From positions 5,609,519 to 5,673,518 of the forward strand of contig NZ_KK073875.1 of assembly GCF_000585395.1 (NCBI RefSeq): 64,000 nucleotides of DNA. The letters run 5' to 3'. The stretch is from Saccharibacillus sacchari DSM 19268 (GTDB taxonomy: Bacteria > Bacillota > Bacilli > Paenibacillales > Paenibacillaceae). The notes beneath the pieces are model-generated. The model did no database searches and had not been told where the DNA came from. It saw nothing but the letters and a program-made list of their open reading frames with translations. Every line of letters starts with the position of its first letter. Position 1 is the stretch's first letter. The translations under genes and the position numbers were made by a program. Below, in pieces: positions 1 to 6,274 of this stretch.

Positions 1-12
1 TTTTAGTGCTAT

Positions 13-39
13 TTAACAGATGCAAGTTAATGGTATACT
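13..39 (+). promoter_or_regulatory. Candidate promoter left of the invertible Thoeris segment
   Basis: TTAACA at 13-18 resembles a -35 box and TATACT at 34-39 is a -10 box preceded by TGG, which makes an extended -10 (TGnTATACT). The spacer is 15 bp, short but tolerated with an extended -10. It points toward thsB and lies outside the left inverted repeat, so after an inversion it would point at thsA instead. This is inferred from consensus only. Confidence 0.5.
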
Positions 40-77
40 GTGGAGGTTGCTAGGTAATTAGGTTTGAAAATGGTTCG

Positions 78-200
78 ATGATTTTTAATAAGTTAGATAC
101 TAATAACTATGAATTATTTGGAGGTTTTGCGTTGTTTAAAATCAATCTTATTACAAATGTACAAGGAGGGTTATATGATATTCTTTTGTTTTTCAAGTAA
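78..200 (+). other. Possible 40-codon leader reading frame across the left inverted repeat
   Basis: An ATG at 78 opens a frame that begins MIFNKLDTNNYELFGG, runs through the inverted repeat, overlaps the thsB start at 175 out of frame and stops with TAA at 198-200. I see no good Shine-Dalgarno for it. If the segment were inverted, the same frame would stop after 16 codons at a TAA two bases before the thsA ATG, which would suit translational coupling. It may be chance. Confidence 0.2.
100..126 (+). repeat. Left inverted repeat, putative recombinase crossover site
   Basis: These 27 bases (from CTAATAACTATG to TTGGAGGTT) are the exact reverse complement of 2336-2362. Within them, AATAA (102-106) and TTATT (114-118) flank a 7-bp spacer CTATGAA (107-113). 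The arm facing the Thoeris genes is identical in both copies. The arm facing outward diverges beyond 7 bases (TAGATACTAATAA here, AACCTCCTAATAA at the right copy). Because of this the GGAGG inside the left copy has almost no pairing partner. Confidence 0.85.
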
Positions 201-924
201 AGATCGTCATGCCATAGTGGAAGCGATACTTTACCACATTAGGAATTATCGAATTCCCGTCTGGTATGACCGTGATCAGATGCTTTTGGGAGACGAACGT
301 AATTATAAAAATTTTGTTGAAGGAGTAGAAAATTCTTCGTACGGAATTATAATTTTGAGTCCAAATTCAATTCAGTCTCATTGTGCCAACGAAGAAATTG
401 ATTTAATGTACGATAAATATTTAAATGGTTCGATGCACATTTTTCCAATATTCTTTAATCTTTCTGCAAATGAAGTTCCCGAAAAATACGGATGGATGAA
501 ACAATTAGTCTACAAAGAAATACTGCCTTCCATTGACGTTTATTCAACGTGTAATCATATCATTTGCAAATTTTTATCAGACGAGCTAATACAACATGAA
601 AGTCAAAGCTTAATTTCATTAGAAAAAAGAATGAAATCAATAAAATGTGATCTTTTTATCTTGAGTTTAATTCAATCTTATTTGGAACTTGATGAAAAAA
701 ATTTCAATTCTCGAATAGCTTTATTGTATGCGGGTTGTTGTTATATAGAGTTTAATTATGATTTGCATACAATCCCTTCTTACTACACAGCAGGCTTCAA
801 AAAGTTATTTAATGAGACTAAGCTTTCATTAAAAGTCGATCTAAGAGATATATTAATGATTGAGAGTCTCTTCTTATTATTGGTTAGCACTGTTGTTATT
901 AGCAGCTTCACTGAGAATGTGTAA
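175..924 (+). CDS. thsB: Thoeris TIR-domain protein ThsB
   Basis: This 249-aa protein has an N-terminal TIR domain (about residues 1-125): a first strand MIFFCFSSKDR, a BB-loop-like stretch VWYDRDQMLLGDE (29-41), strand YGIIILSPNS (56-65), then SHCANEEI, where Glu73 or Glu74 fits the NADase glutamate. The rest (130-249) is helical and unrecognised. In Thoeris, ThsB senses phage infection and turns NAD+ into a cyclic ADP-ribose signal that activates ThsA. I chose ATG 175 because AAGGAGGG lies at 163-170; an in-frame ATG at 109 is inside the inverted repeat and has a poor ribosome site. The gene is very AT-rich, converges on thsA and overlaps its 3' end by 48 bp. ThsB proteins are diverse, so the assignment rests on the TIR domain plus the neighbouring ThsA. 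Confidence 0.85.
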   Translation: MIFFCFSSKDRHAIVEAILYHIRNYRIPVWYDRDQMLLGDERNYKNFVEGVENSSYGIIILSPNSIQSHCANEEIDLMYDKYLNGSMHIFPIFFNLSANEVPEKYGWMKQLVYKEILPSIDVYSTCNHIICKFLSDELIQHESQSLISLEKRMKSIKCDLFILSLIQSYLELDEKNFNSRIALLYAGCCYIEFNYDLHTIPSYYTAGFKKLFNETKLSLKVDLRDILMIESLFLLLVSTVVISSFTENV

Positions 925-2331
925 AATAAGTTTTGCTATTGCTTCAGGGTCTTTTTCTGTTCTTAAATTATCTATTGTTTTAGAAAGGTAAGGATATTCA
1001 TTTATATTTTGTTTAACTTCGTTCCAGATCACTTCTGCCTCGTAACCAGTGCTTCCAACCGGAATTATAATCATGTTGCGTTCTTTTGCAATTAAAAATT
1101 CTTGATAAACACCTTCGCTATAATGCCCTGTTTTTTCAACAGAGCCTTTTTCAGTCGTGCTTCTACTTTGACCGAATAAAAATATTGCTGCACTACAATC
1201 ATGTTGCATGTTGATTCTATACTCTTGTTTTTTATCTTCCGAAAGGTTCGTATGAAATGGGAAAGGTCTCATAGAGAGATAGTTTTCCTTATTCTGGATC
1301 CCTTGTTCCGCCAGATATTGGTAAGAATATCCTGTGATTAAAGTGCCTAATCGTTTCCCTACACCAGTAGATATTCTATATTCGTTTTTAAACAACGAAG
1401 TCACCAAAGCAAGAGATAAGTCATCAGATTGAGTCACTACAGATTCTGGAACTTTGTCATATGCACCAGATATAAATACTTTTTTTTCTTTGATCTTATT
1501 GTTTAAACTTTTTAATAAAGGAATGATTTGATCCTCTGTTATACAAATAACTTGTATGTTGTATCGGTGTTTAAGATCATTGACCATATGCTCAAATTCT
1601 CTATTAGTTTTTTCGTTTACTAGCATAACAGCATAATGAGTGTTACCTTTTCCGTTAAGCAACCGATTTATCGAACTGAGGCAGTCAAGCACAAGAGCAT
1701 CAGTAAAACTGTAACCAACGAAGAGAAAAGTATTTGCAATTAATTCTTTTTTTAAAAATGTCAAAAATAAAGAATGGCTCTCTTCATAACATTCATAATC
1801 ATTTTTTGTTATAATCATTTTTTCTGAATCACGAATATCACCATTCAACTTATAAATGTTTACCTTCTCATTTCTGTTGATGTTAGTTAAATTTTTTTCA
1901 TTATATATCATAGTGTGCTTTATGAGACGACGGGTTAATTCTTGTTCAATTAAAGGATCATAATTTGTTGTCCATATATTATTAAAATTCATATCAATCA
2001 ACTCGCTTAAAACATTATTTCCTGGTTTGATCTTATCAATTTCATCATTCACTTTTTTTCTTAATTTAGTGTCAGTGTATTTATTGGCATAATATTGAGC
2101 TATTTTATATAGATCAGTATTTTCATTAATCTCAATTTCCAACTCAATAGCCAATGGTTCAAATAAAGATCCCCAAGTTACATGTCCAGAGTTTCGAGAA
2201 ACACCTGATCCAATAAATAATGAAGATTCATTATTTATTGTTTGTTTAGAAAACTCATTTAAGAAACTATTGAGTTCTCGTTTTGTTTCTCTGAGTAAAC
2301 GATCTGCTACTTCGTTATTTTCTATACTCAT
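877..2331 (-). CDS. thsA: Thoeris effector ThsA (SIR2 + SLOG/STALD)
   Basis: This 484-aa protein is close in length to characterised ThsA (476 aa). The N-terminal SIR2 domain (about 1-280) shows FIGSGVSRNSG (39-49), WTTNYD (120-125, with the conserved Asn123) and FLFVGYSFTD (202-211). The C-terminal SLOG domain (about 283-484), which binds the cyclic ADP-ribose signal, shows VFISGAYD (285-292), RPFPF (355-359) and IIPVGSTGY (422-430). ThsA normally destroys NAD+ once activated and kills the infected cell. The catalytic HGD motif reads NGD here (Asn163, codon 1843-1845), so NADase activity is uncertain. The start is ATG 2331 with GGAGG six bases upstream, and that Shine-Dalgarno lies inside the right inverted repeat. 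The gene follows the recombinase gene on the same strand with a 42-bp gap. Confidence 0.93.
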   Translation of the reverse strand: MSIENNEVADRLLRETKRELNSFLNEFSKQTINNESSLFIGSGVSRNSGHVTWGSLFEPLAIELEIEINENTDLYKIAQYYANKYTDTKLRKKVNDEIDKIKPGNNVLSELIDMNFNNIWTTNYDPLIEQELTRRLIKHTMIYNEKNLTNINRNEKVNIYKLNGDIRDSEKMIITKNDYECYEESHSLFLTFLKKELIANTFLFVGYSFTDALVLDCLSSINRLLNGKGNTHYAVMLVNEKTNREFEHMVNDLKHRYNIQVICITEDQIIPLLKSLNNKIKEKKVFISGAYDKVPESVVTQSDDLSLALVTSLFKNEYRISTGVGKRLGTLITGYSYQYLAEQGIQNKENYLSMRPFPFHTNLSEDKKQEYRINMQHDCSAAIFLFGQSRSTTEKGSVEKTGHYSEGVYQEFLIAKERNMIIIPVGSTGYEAEVIWNEVKQNINEYPYLSKTIDNLRTEKDPEAIAKLILHILSEAANNNSANQ

Positions 2332-2335
2332 TATT

Positions 2336-2368
2336 AACCTCCAAATAATTCATAGTTATTAGGAGGTT
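2336..2368 (-). repeat. Right inverted repeat: 33-bp crossover site, hairpin over the thsA ribosome site
   Basis: The site has arms AACCTCCAAATAA (2336-2348) and TTATTAGGAGGTT (2356-2368), complementary at 12 of 13 positions, around a 7-bp spacer TTCATAG (2349-2355). The layout resembles Cre- or Flp-type sites. Positions 2336-2362 are the exact inverse of 100-126. In a minus-strand transcript running from the recombinase gene into thsA, the arms form a hairpin that pairs the thsA Shine-Dalgarno. On the + strand the same hairpin is followed by six T (2367-2372), so it could also act as a terminator in that direction. Confidence 0.85.
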
Positions 2369-2373
2369 TTTTC

Positions 2374-3321
2374 CTACATTTTCAGCTTATTTCTCGGGTT
2401 AAACTTCGACAAAACATTCTTCTTCCTTTTAATTGAAACCTCCGTATAAATCTCCGTCGTACTCACGCTCGAATGCCCCAAAATCTCCTGCACCGATCTT
2501 AAATCCGCCCCATTATCCAATAAATGCGTCGCAAACGTATGCCTTAACGCATGCGGCGTCGCCGTCGGCGTAATCCGCGCAGAATCGCGATACTTCGAAA
2601 AAATATCCTCAATCGAATAGATCGTCAGCCGATTCCCGTATTTGTTGATAAAGAGTGCATCATCCTGCGGAGCCAGCCTGTCCCTCACCTTCATCCAACT
2701 CCGTAATGCCCCCACGACCTCTTTACTCGACAAATACAAAATCCGCTCTTTACGCCCTTTACCGAAAATCAGCAAAGTCCGCTCTCCCACATTCAAATCC
2801 CGCAGGTCAATATTGACCAACTCCCCGATCCGAATCCCCGTCGAAAATAAAAGCTCAATAATCGCCAGATTCCGAGTCGCGATCAGCTTCCGATAGTCCG
2901 ATTTAAGCATGATCACATCATACTCAATACTCCGAAGCAACCTCTGCACCTCATCAATCGGCAGCGTCTTCGGAATCCGCTTAGCCTTCTTAAACTTAGC
3001 TCCCAGCGAAAATTCAGACATCTCCCCCAGCAACTCTTGTTCACGCAAAAACTTAAAAAACGTCTTCACCGATATGTATTTTCGTTTAATCGTCGTATCC
3101 TTCATCGTGCGCAGACCAATCAATTCCATGAAGTAGGCATGCAACACCTTATGATCCACATAGAGATGATCATTCCGTTCACACCATGCAATGATCAAAT
3201 TCAGGTCATATTGATAAGCCTGGACGGTAGGACGGGACAAGTTTCTTTCTACAATCAAGTTCTGCGAATAGCGATCTATGTAACTCCGAAATAAATTCAG
3301 CTCCAAACCCTCGTCTACCAT
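2374..3321 (-). CDS. Tyrosine recombinase (XerC/D-like), candidate invertase of the Thoeris segment
   Basis: This 315-aa protein has an N-terminal SAM-like core-binding domain (about 8-105) and a catalytic domain (115-310). The full catalytic set is present: Arg164 in TGIRIGEL, Lys188 in GKGRKER, His257 and Arg260 in HALRHTF, His283 in LGHSS, and the nucleophile Tyr292 in TTEIYTEVS. The family cuts and rejoins DNA at paired 11-13-bp arms around a 6-8-bp spacer. The stop codon lies 5 bp outside the right 33-bp site, so the gene is outside the segment it would invert and would be kept in both orientations. It is less AT-rich than the Thoeris genes. It could instead serve another element or chromosome resolution; the adjacency and the inverted sites argue for local inversion. 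Confidence 0.85.
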   Translation of the reverse strand: MVDEGLELNLFRSYIDRYSQNLIVERNLSRPTVQAYQYDLNLIIAWCERNDHLYVDHKVLHAYFMELIGLRTMKDTTIKRKYISVKTFFKFLREQELLGEMSEFSLGAKFKKAKRIPKTLPIDEVQRLLRSIEYDVIMLKSDYRKLIATRNLAIIELLFSTGIRIGELVNIDLRDLNVGERTLLIFGKGRKERILYLSSKEVVGALRSWMKVRDRLAPQDDALFINKYGNRLTIYSIEDIFSKYRDSARITPTATPHALRHTFATHLLDNGADLRSVQEILGHSSVSTTEIYTEVSIKRKKNVLSKFNPRNKLKM

Positions 3322-3521
3322 CTTCGTTCATCCACTTCCCTCTTATGTATACGCGCATCAACTTGTATCTTAAGGGGTACGGGCTTTTTACTCAAATCCA
3401 ATATATCCCACTCAATCCTTATTAGGTCTATCCTTTGAAACAAATGATCCGTGACAAGAGTAAACCACCGATAAATTCATTACATTTGCATGTTGAAATC
3501 GCCACCTCCCCCTCTCACCCA

Positions 3522-3599
3522 GCAGCGATCCCATTTCGAACCGAAGCGCCTTTGTTCATTCCCCTCACAACGAAGCGCAGGTCGAAATCGGATCGCTGC
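3522..3599. repeat. 18-bp inverted repeat in the recombinase-cydA gap
   Basis: GCAGCGATCCCATTTCGA (3522-3539) and TCGAAATCGGATCGCTGC (3582-3599) are complementary at 17 of 18 positions. The 42-bp loop holds two direct copies of CGAAGCGC (3542-3549 and 3571-3578). There is no T-run, so it is not a typical terminator. It marks the transition from the AT-rich island to the cyd cluster. Apart from this repeat and the cyd promoter sites I see no gene in 3322-3852. Confidence 0.6.
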
Positions 3600-3605
3600 A
3601 CCCAC

Positions 3606-3655
3606 CGTGACATTTCTCACATCCCCCGCTCGTCAATATTGATAAAATTAAAAGT
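3606..3655 (+). promoter_or_regulatory. Candidate Fnr/Crp-type promoter of the cyd operon
   Basis: CGTGA-CATTTC-TCACA at 3606-3621 matches the Fnr/Crp consensus TGTGA-N6-TCACA at 9 of 10 positions. A -10 box TAAAAT follows at 3643-3648, which would place the start near 3655 and the Fnr site centre at about -41.5, the spacing of class II activated promoters. This fits oxygen-limited activation of cytochrome bd. The leader to cydA would be about 200 nt. Confidence 0.55.
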
Positions 3656-3702
3656 TTTAGATACCACATCTTTTACTCGCACACAATGGCTCGAAAGGGT
3701 TT

Positions 3703-3720
3703 TTGTACTCTTTTTCACAA
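3703..3720 (+). promoter_or_regulatory. Candidate Rex (NADH-sensing) operator before cydA
   Basis: TTGTACTCTTTTTCACAA compares with the Rex consensus TTGTGAANNNNTTCACAA: the right half-site is perfect and the left keeps TTGT. It lies about 50 bp downstream of the inferred transcription start. Rex is a known repressor of cyd operons in Bacillus, acting through sites in the promoter or leader. Confidence 0.45.
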
Positions 3721-3852
3721 AATTGCCGCAAATCTATGACTCCTTCTTGAAATACCTCTTTCCGATCACCGTTTCGTCAAAAAGCCCCGATATACTGGAC
3801 TCAATTCACTTGATAAAAATGAAATATGGAGAACGGAAAGGAGATTTACCGC

Positions 3853-5229
3853 ATGGTCGTCGATACGGTGTTGTGGAGCAGGTTGGTCACAGGGCTAACG
3901 CTGTCTTTCCACGTTATTTTCGCTACGATCGGGGTCGCGATTCCGCTGATGGTGTCCATTGCCGAATTCGTGGGTATCCGCAAAAAAGATAATCATTATA
4001 CCTTGATGGCAAAAAGATGGACAAGGGGATTTGTCATCTCCGTCGCTGTCGGGGTCGTGACCGGTACGGCAATCGCTCTGCAACTGGCGCTCGTCTGGCC
4101 GAACTTTATGCAGCTTGCAGGCAATGTCATCGCGCTGCCGCTGTTCATGGAAGTGTTCGCCTTCTTCTTCGAAGCGATCTTCCTCGGCATTTACCTGTAC
4201 ACCTGGGATCGTTTCCGCAATCCTTACCTACACTGGCTGTTGACCGTTCCCGTCGTGCTGGGAGCCGCGATGTCGGCGTTCTTTATCACGTCGGTCAACG
4301 GATTCATGAACCAGCCGGAAGGCTTTATCTTCGAAGGAGGTCATTTTAGCGCCGTCCACCCGCTGCAAGCGATGTTCAACGAAGCGACGCCGTCCAAAGT
4401 CTTCCACGTACTGACTTCGGCTTATATGACGGGCGCTGCGTTGTTGGCTGCCGTCGCCGCGTTCTCGATGCTGAAAAAGGGCGTAACCGAATATGCGAAA
4501 AAAGGGCTCAAGCTCATGATGACCGTCCTGCTCGTATTCAGCTTCCTGACCGCGCTCGCGGGCGACGTCTCGGCGAAATTCCTGGCCGAGCATCAACCGG
4601 AGAAACTGGCTGCGGCCGAATGGCATTTTGAAACGGAAAAAGGCGCTGACCTGATCTTCCTCGGCTGGCTAACCGCCGAACGCGAGATCGTCGGCGCGCT
4701 GCATATTCCGAACGCGCTCAGTTTCCTGGCTTTCAGCGACTTCAACGCCGAAGTGACGGGGCTGGACGAATTCCCTGTCGACGAACAACCTCCGCTGCTC
4801 GTGCACTATCTGTTCGATGCGATGGTCGGAGTCGGTTTCGCGCTGCTTGCGATGTCCGCAATCTTTTTCCTGCTGTTGTTCTGGAAAAAACGCAACGAGC
4901 TCAACCGATGGATGCTGCGCGCGATCGTGTGCGGTGCACCGCTAGCCTTCCTCGGTGTCGAACTAGGCTGGTTCTACGCCGAAGTCGGCCGACAACCGTG
5001 GATGATCCGCGGCTATATGCGGGTCGAAGAAGCCGCGACTACTTCGCCGAGCATCGTGTATCTCTTTTTCGTATTCCTGCTGCTCTACATTTTGCTCGGC
5101 ACCATGTGCGTGATCGTCCTGCGCCGACTGTTCCGCGATAACCCGGCCGAAGTCGAATTCGAAAAAGCCGCAAAGACCAAAGCAGACGCTTTGCAAGCGC
5201 AGGAACAGAAAGCAGGTGACGAGGCATGA
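3853..5229 (+). CDS. cydA: Cytochrome bd quinol oxidase subunit I
   Basis: This 458-aa polytopic membrane protein is the haem-bearing subunit of the bd oxidase, which oxidises quinol and reduces O2 with high affinity. Family features seen are SRLVTGLTLSFHVIFATIG near the N-terminus with the haem-ligand His20, the GRQPW motif in VGRQPWMIRGY, and a short Q-loop as in the Gram-positive type. I chose ATG 3853 because AAAGGAG ends ten bases upstream; an in-frame ATG at 3826 lacks a ribosome site. It overlaps cydB by 4 bp (ATGA) and heads a four-gene cyd operon. The Fnr-like and Rex-like sites upstream suggest induction under low oxygen or high NADH. Confidence 0.95.
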   Translation: MVVDTVLWSRLVTGLTLSFHVIFATIGVAIPLMVSIAEFVGIRKKDNHYTLMAKRWTRGFVISVAVGVVTGTAIALQLALVWPNFMQLAGNVIALPLFMEVFAFFFEAIFLGIYLYTWDRFRNPYLHWLLTVPVVLGAAMSAFFITSVNGFMNQPEGFIFEGGHFSAVHPLQAMFNEATPSKVFHVLTSAYMTGAALLAAVAAFSMLKKGVTEYAKKGLKLMMTVLLVFSFLTALAGDVSAKFLAEHQPEKLAAAEWHFETEKGADLIFLGWLTAEREIVGALHIPNALSFLAFSDFNAEVTGLDEFPVDEQPPLLVHYLFDAMVGVGFALLAMSAIFFLLLFWKKRNELNRWMLRAIVCGAPLAFLGVELGWFYAEVGRQPWMIRGYMRVEEAATTSPSIVYLFFVFLLLYILLGTMCVIVLRRLFRDNPAEVEFEKAAKTKADALQAQEQKAGDEA

Positions 5230-6239
5230 GTTATGAAATTCTCGGGATCTCGGTCCTTTGGATTTTCCTATATGGTTATCTGATTGTCGCTTCGATCGAT
5301 TTCGGCGCCGGGTTCTTTGCTTTTTACGCCCGCATCACCGGCAAAGACCACTTGATCAACCGCCTGATCTCCCGCTATTTGTCGCCGGTTTGGGAAATCA
5401 CCAACGTCTTCTTCGTGTTCTTCTTCGTCGGTTTGATCGGATTTTTCCCGGACGCGGCGCATTATTACGGCTCCGCCCTGCTCGTTCCGGGCAGCATCGC
5501 GATCATCCTGCTGGCGATCCGCGGTTCGTTCTATGCGTTTGAAAACTACGGATCGAAGAAAAATATCGTTTTCCTATTCCTGTACGGCGCGACGGGCTTG
5601 CTGATTCCGGCTTCGCTCTCGGTCGCGCTGGTGCTGTCCGAAGGCGGCTTTATCGTCGAAAATAACGGCGTCGTGACGCTGCAATATTTCGAACTGTTCA
5701 CGAGTCCGCTCGCTTGGAGCATCGTGGCGCTGGCCGTTACTTCCGTATTATTCATCAGCGCGTCGTTTCTGGCTTTCTACGCGTCACGCGCCGAAGACCA
5801 GCCTGCGCTCAACCTGATGCGCGGCTACGCGTTGTTCTGGAGCACGCCAACGATTATCGCCGCGTTCACGGCCGTCTTGTACCTGAGCCAACACAACAAT
5901 CGCCATTTCCAAAACATGATGGATCTGTGGTGGCTGCTCGGCTTATCGGTCGTCTTTTTCCTCATCGTGCTATGGCTGCTCTACAAAGGCCGCCGTTACG
6001 GCTGGGCCTTCATCTGCCTGATGCTGCAATTCCTGACGGCGTTTTTCGCTTACGGGATCGGGCATTATCCGTACATTCTTGACCCGTACATCACCATCCA
6101 GGGCGGGGCCACGCAGGAAGCAATGGGCATCGCGCTCGTTGTCGTGTTCATTGCGGGTCTGCTGCTGCTGATCCCTTCGCTGGCACTGGTCTTCCGGCTG
6201 TTCCTGTTCGATGCGGATTATGTAAAAGGCAAAAAATAA
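5226..6239 (+). CDS. cydB: Cytochrome bd quinol oxidase subunit II
   Basis: This 337-aa multi-span membrane protein is the partner of CydA. The N-terminus LGISVLWIFLYGYLIVASIDFGAG is typical of the family, followed by conserved NRLISRYLSPVWEITNVFF. It is translationally coupled to cydA by an ATGA overlap, and about 35 bp separate it from cydD. Length and hydropathy match the short Bacillales form. Confidence 0.95.
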   Translation: MSYEILGISVLWIFLYGYLIVASIDFGAGFFAFYARITGKDHLINRLISRYLSPVWEITNVFFVFFFVGLIGFFPDAAHYYGSALLVPGSIAIILLAIRGSFYAFENYGSKKNIVFLFLYGATGLLIPASLSVALVLSEGGFIVENNGVVTLQYFELFTSPLAWSIVALAVTSVLFISASFLAFYASRAEDQPALNLMRGYALFWSTPTIIAAFTAVLYLSQHNNRHFQNMMDLWWLLGLSVVFFLIVLWLLYKGRRYGWAFICLMLQFLTAFFAYGIGHYPYILDPYITIQGGATQEAMGIALVVVFIAGLLLLIPSLALVFRLFLFDADYVKGKK

Positions 6240-6274
6240 GCCGTTGATCTGATTAAAAAAGGAGGGACTCTCCC

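Noticed and set aside
109-174. An earlier in-frame ATG for thsB at 109
   Set aside because: It lies inside the inverted repeat and lacks a ribosome site, while ATG 175 has AAGGAGGG at ideal spacing and starts exactly at the TIR domain.
100-2362. Reading the inverted repeats as ends of a transposon carrying the Thoeris genes
   Set aside because: No transposase lies between them and no target-site duplication flanks them. The arm-spacer-arm layout and the adjacent tyrosine recombinase fit inversion better.
3435-3992. A 185-codon + strand frame upstream of and into cydA
   Set aside because: It has no ribosome site, its composition is poor, it covers the Fnr- and Rex-like sites and it overlaps the start of cydA out of frame.
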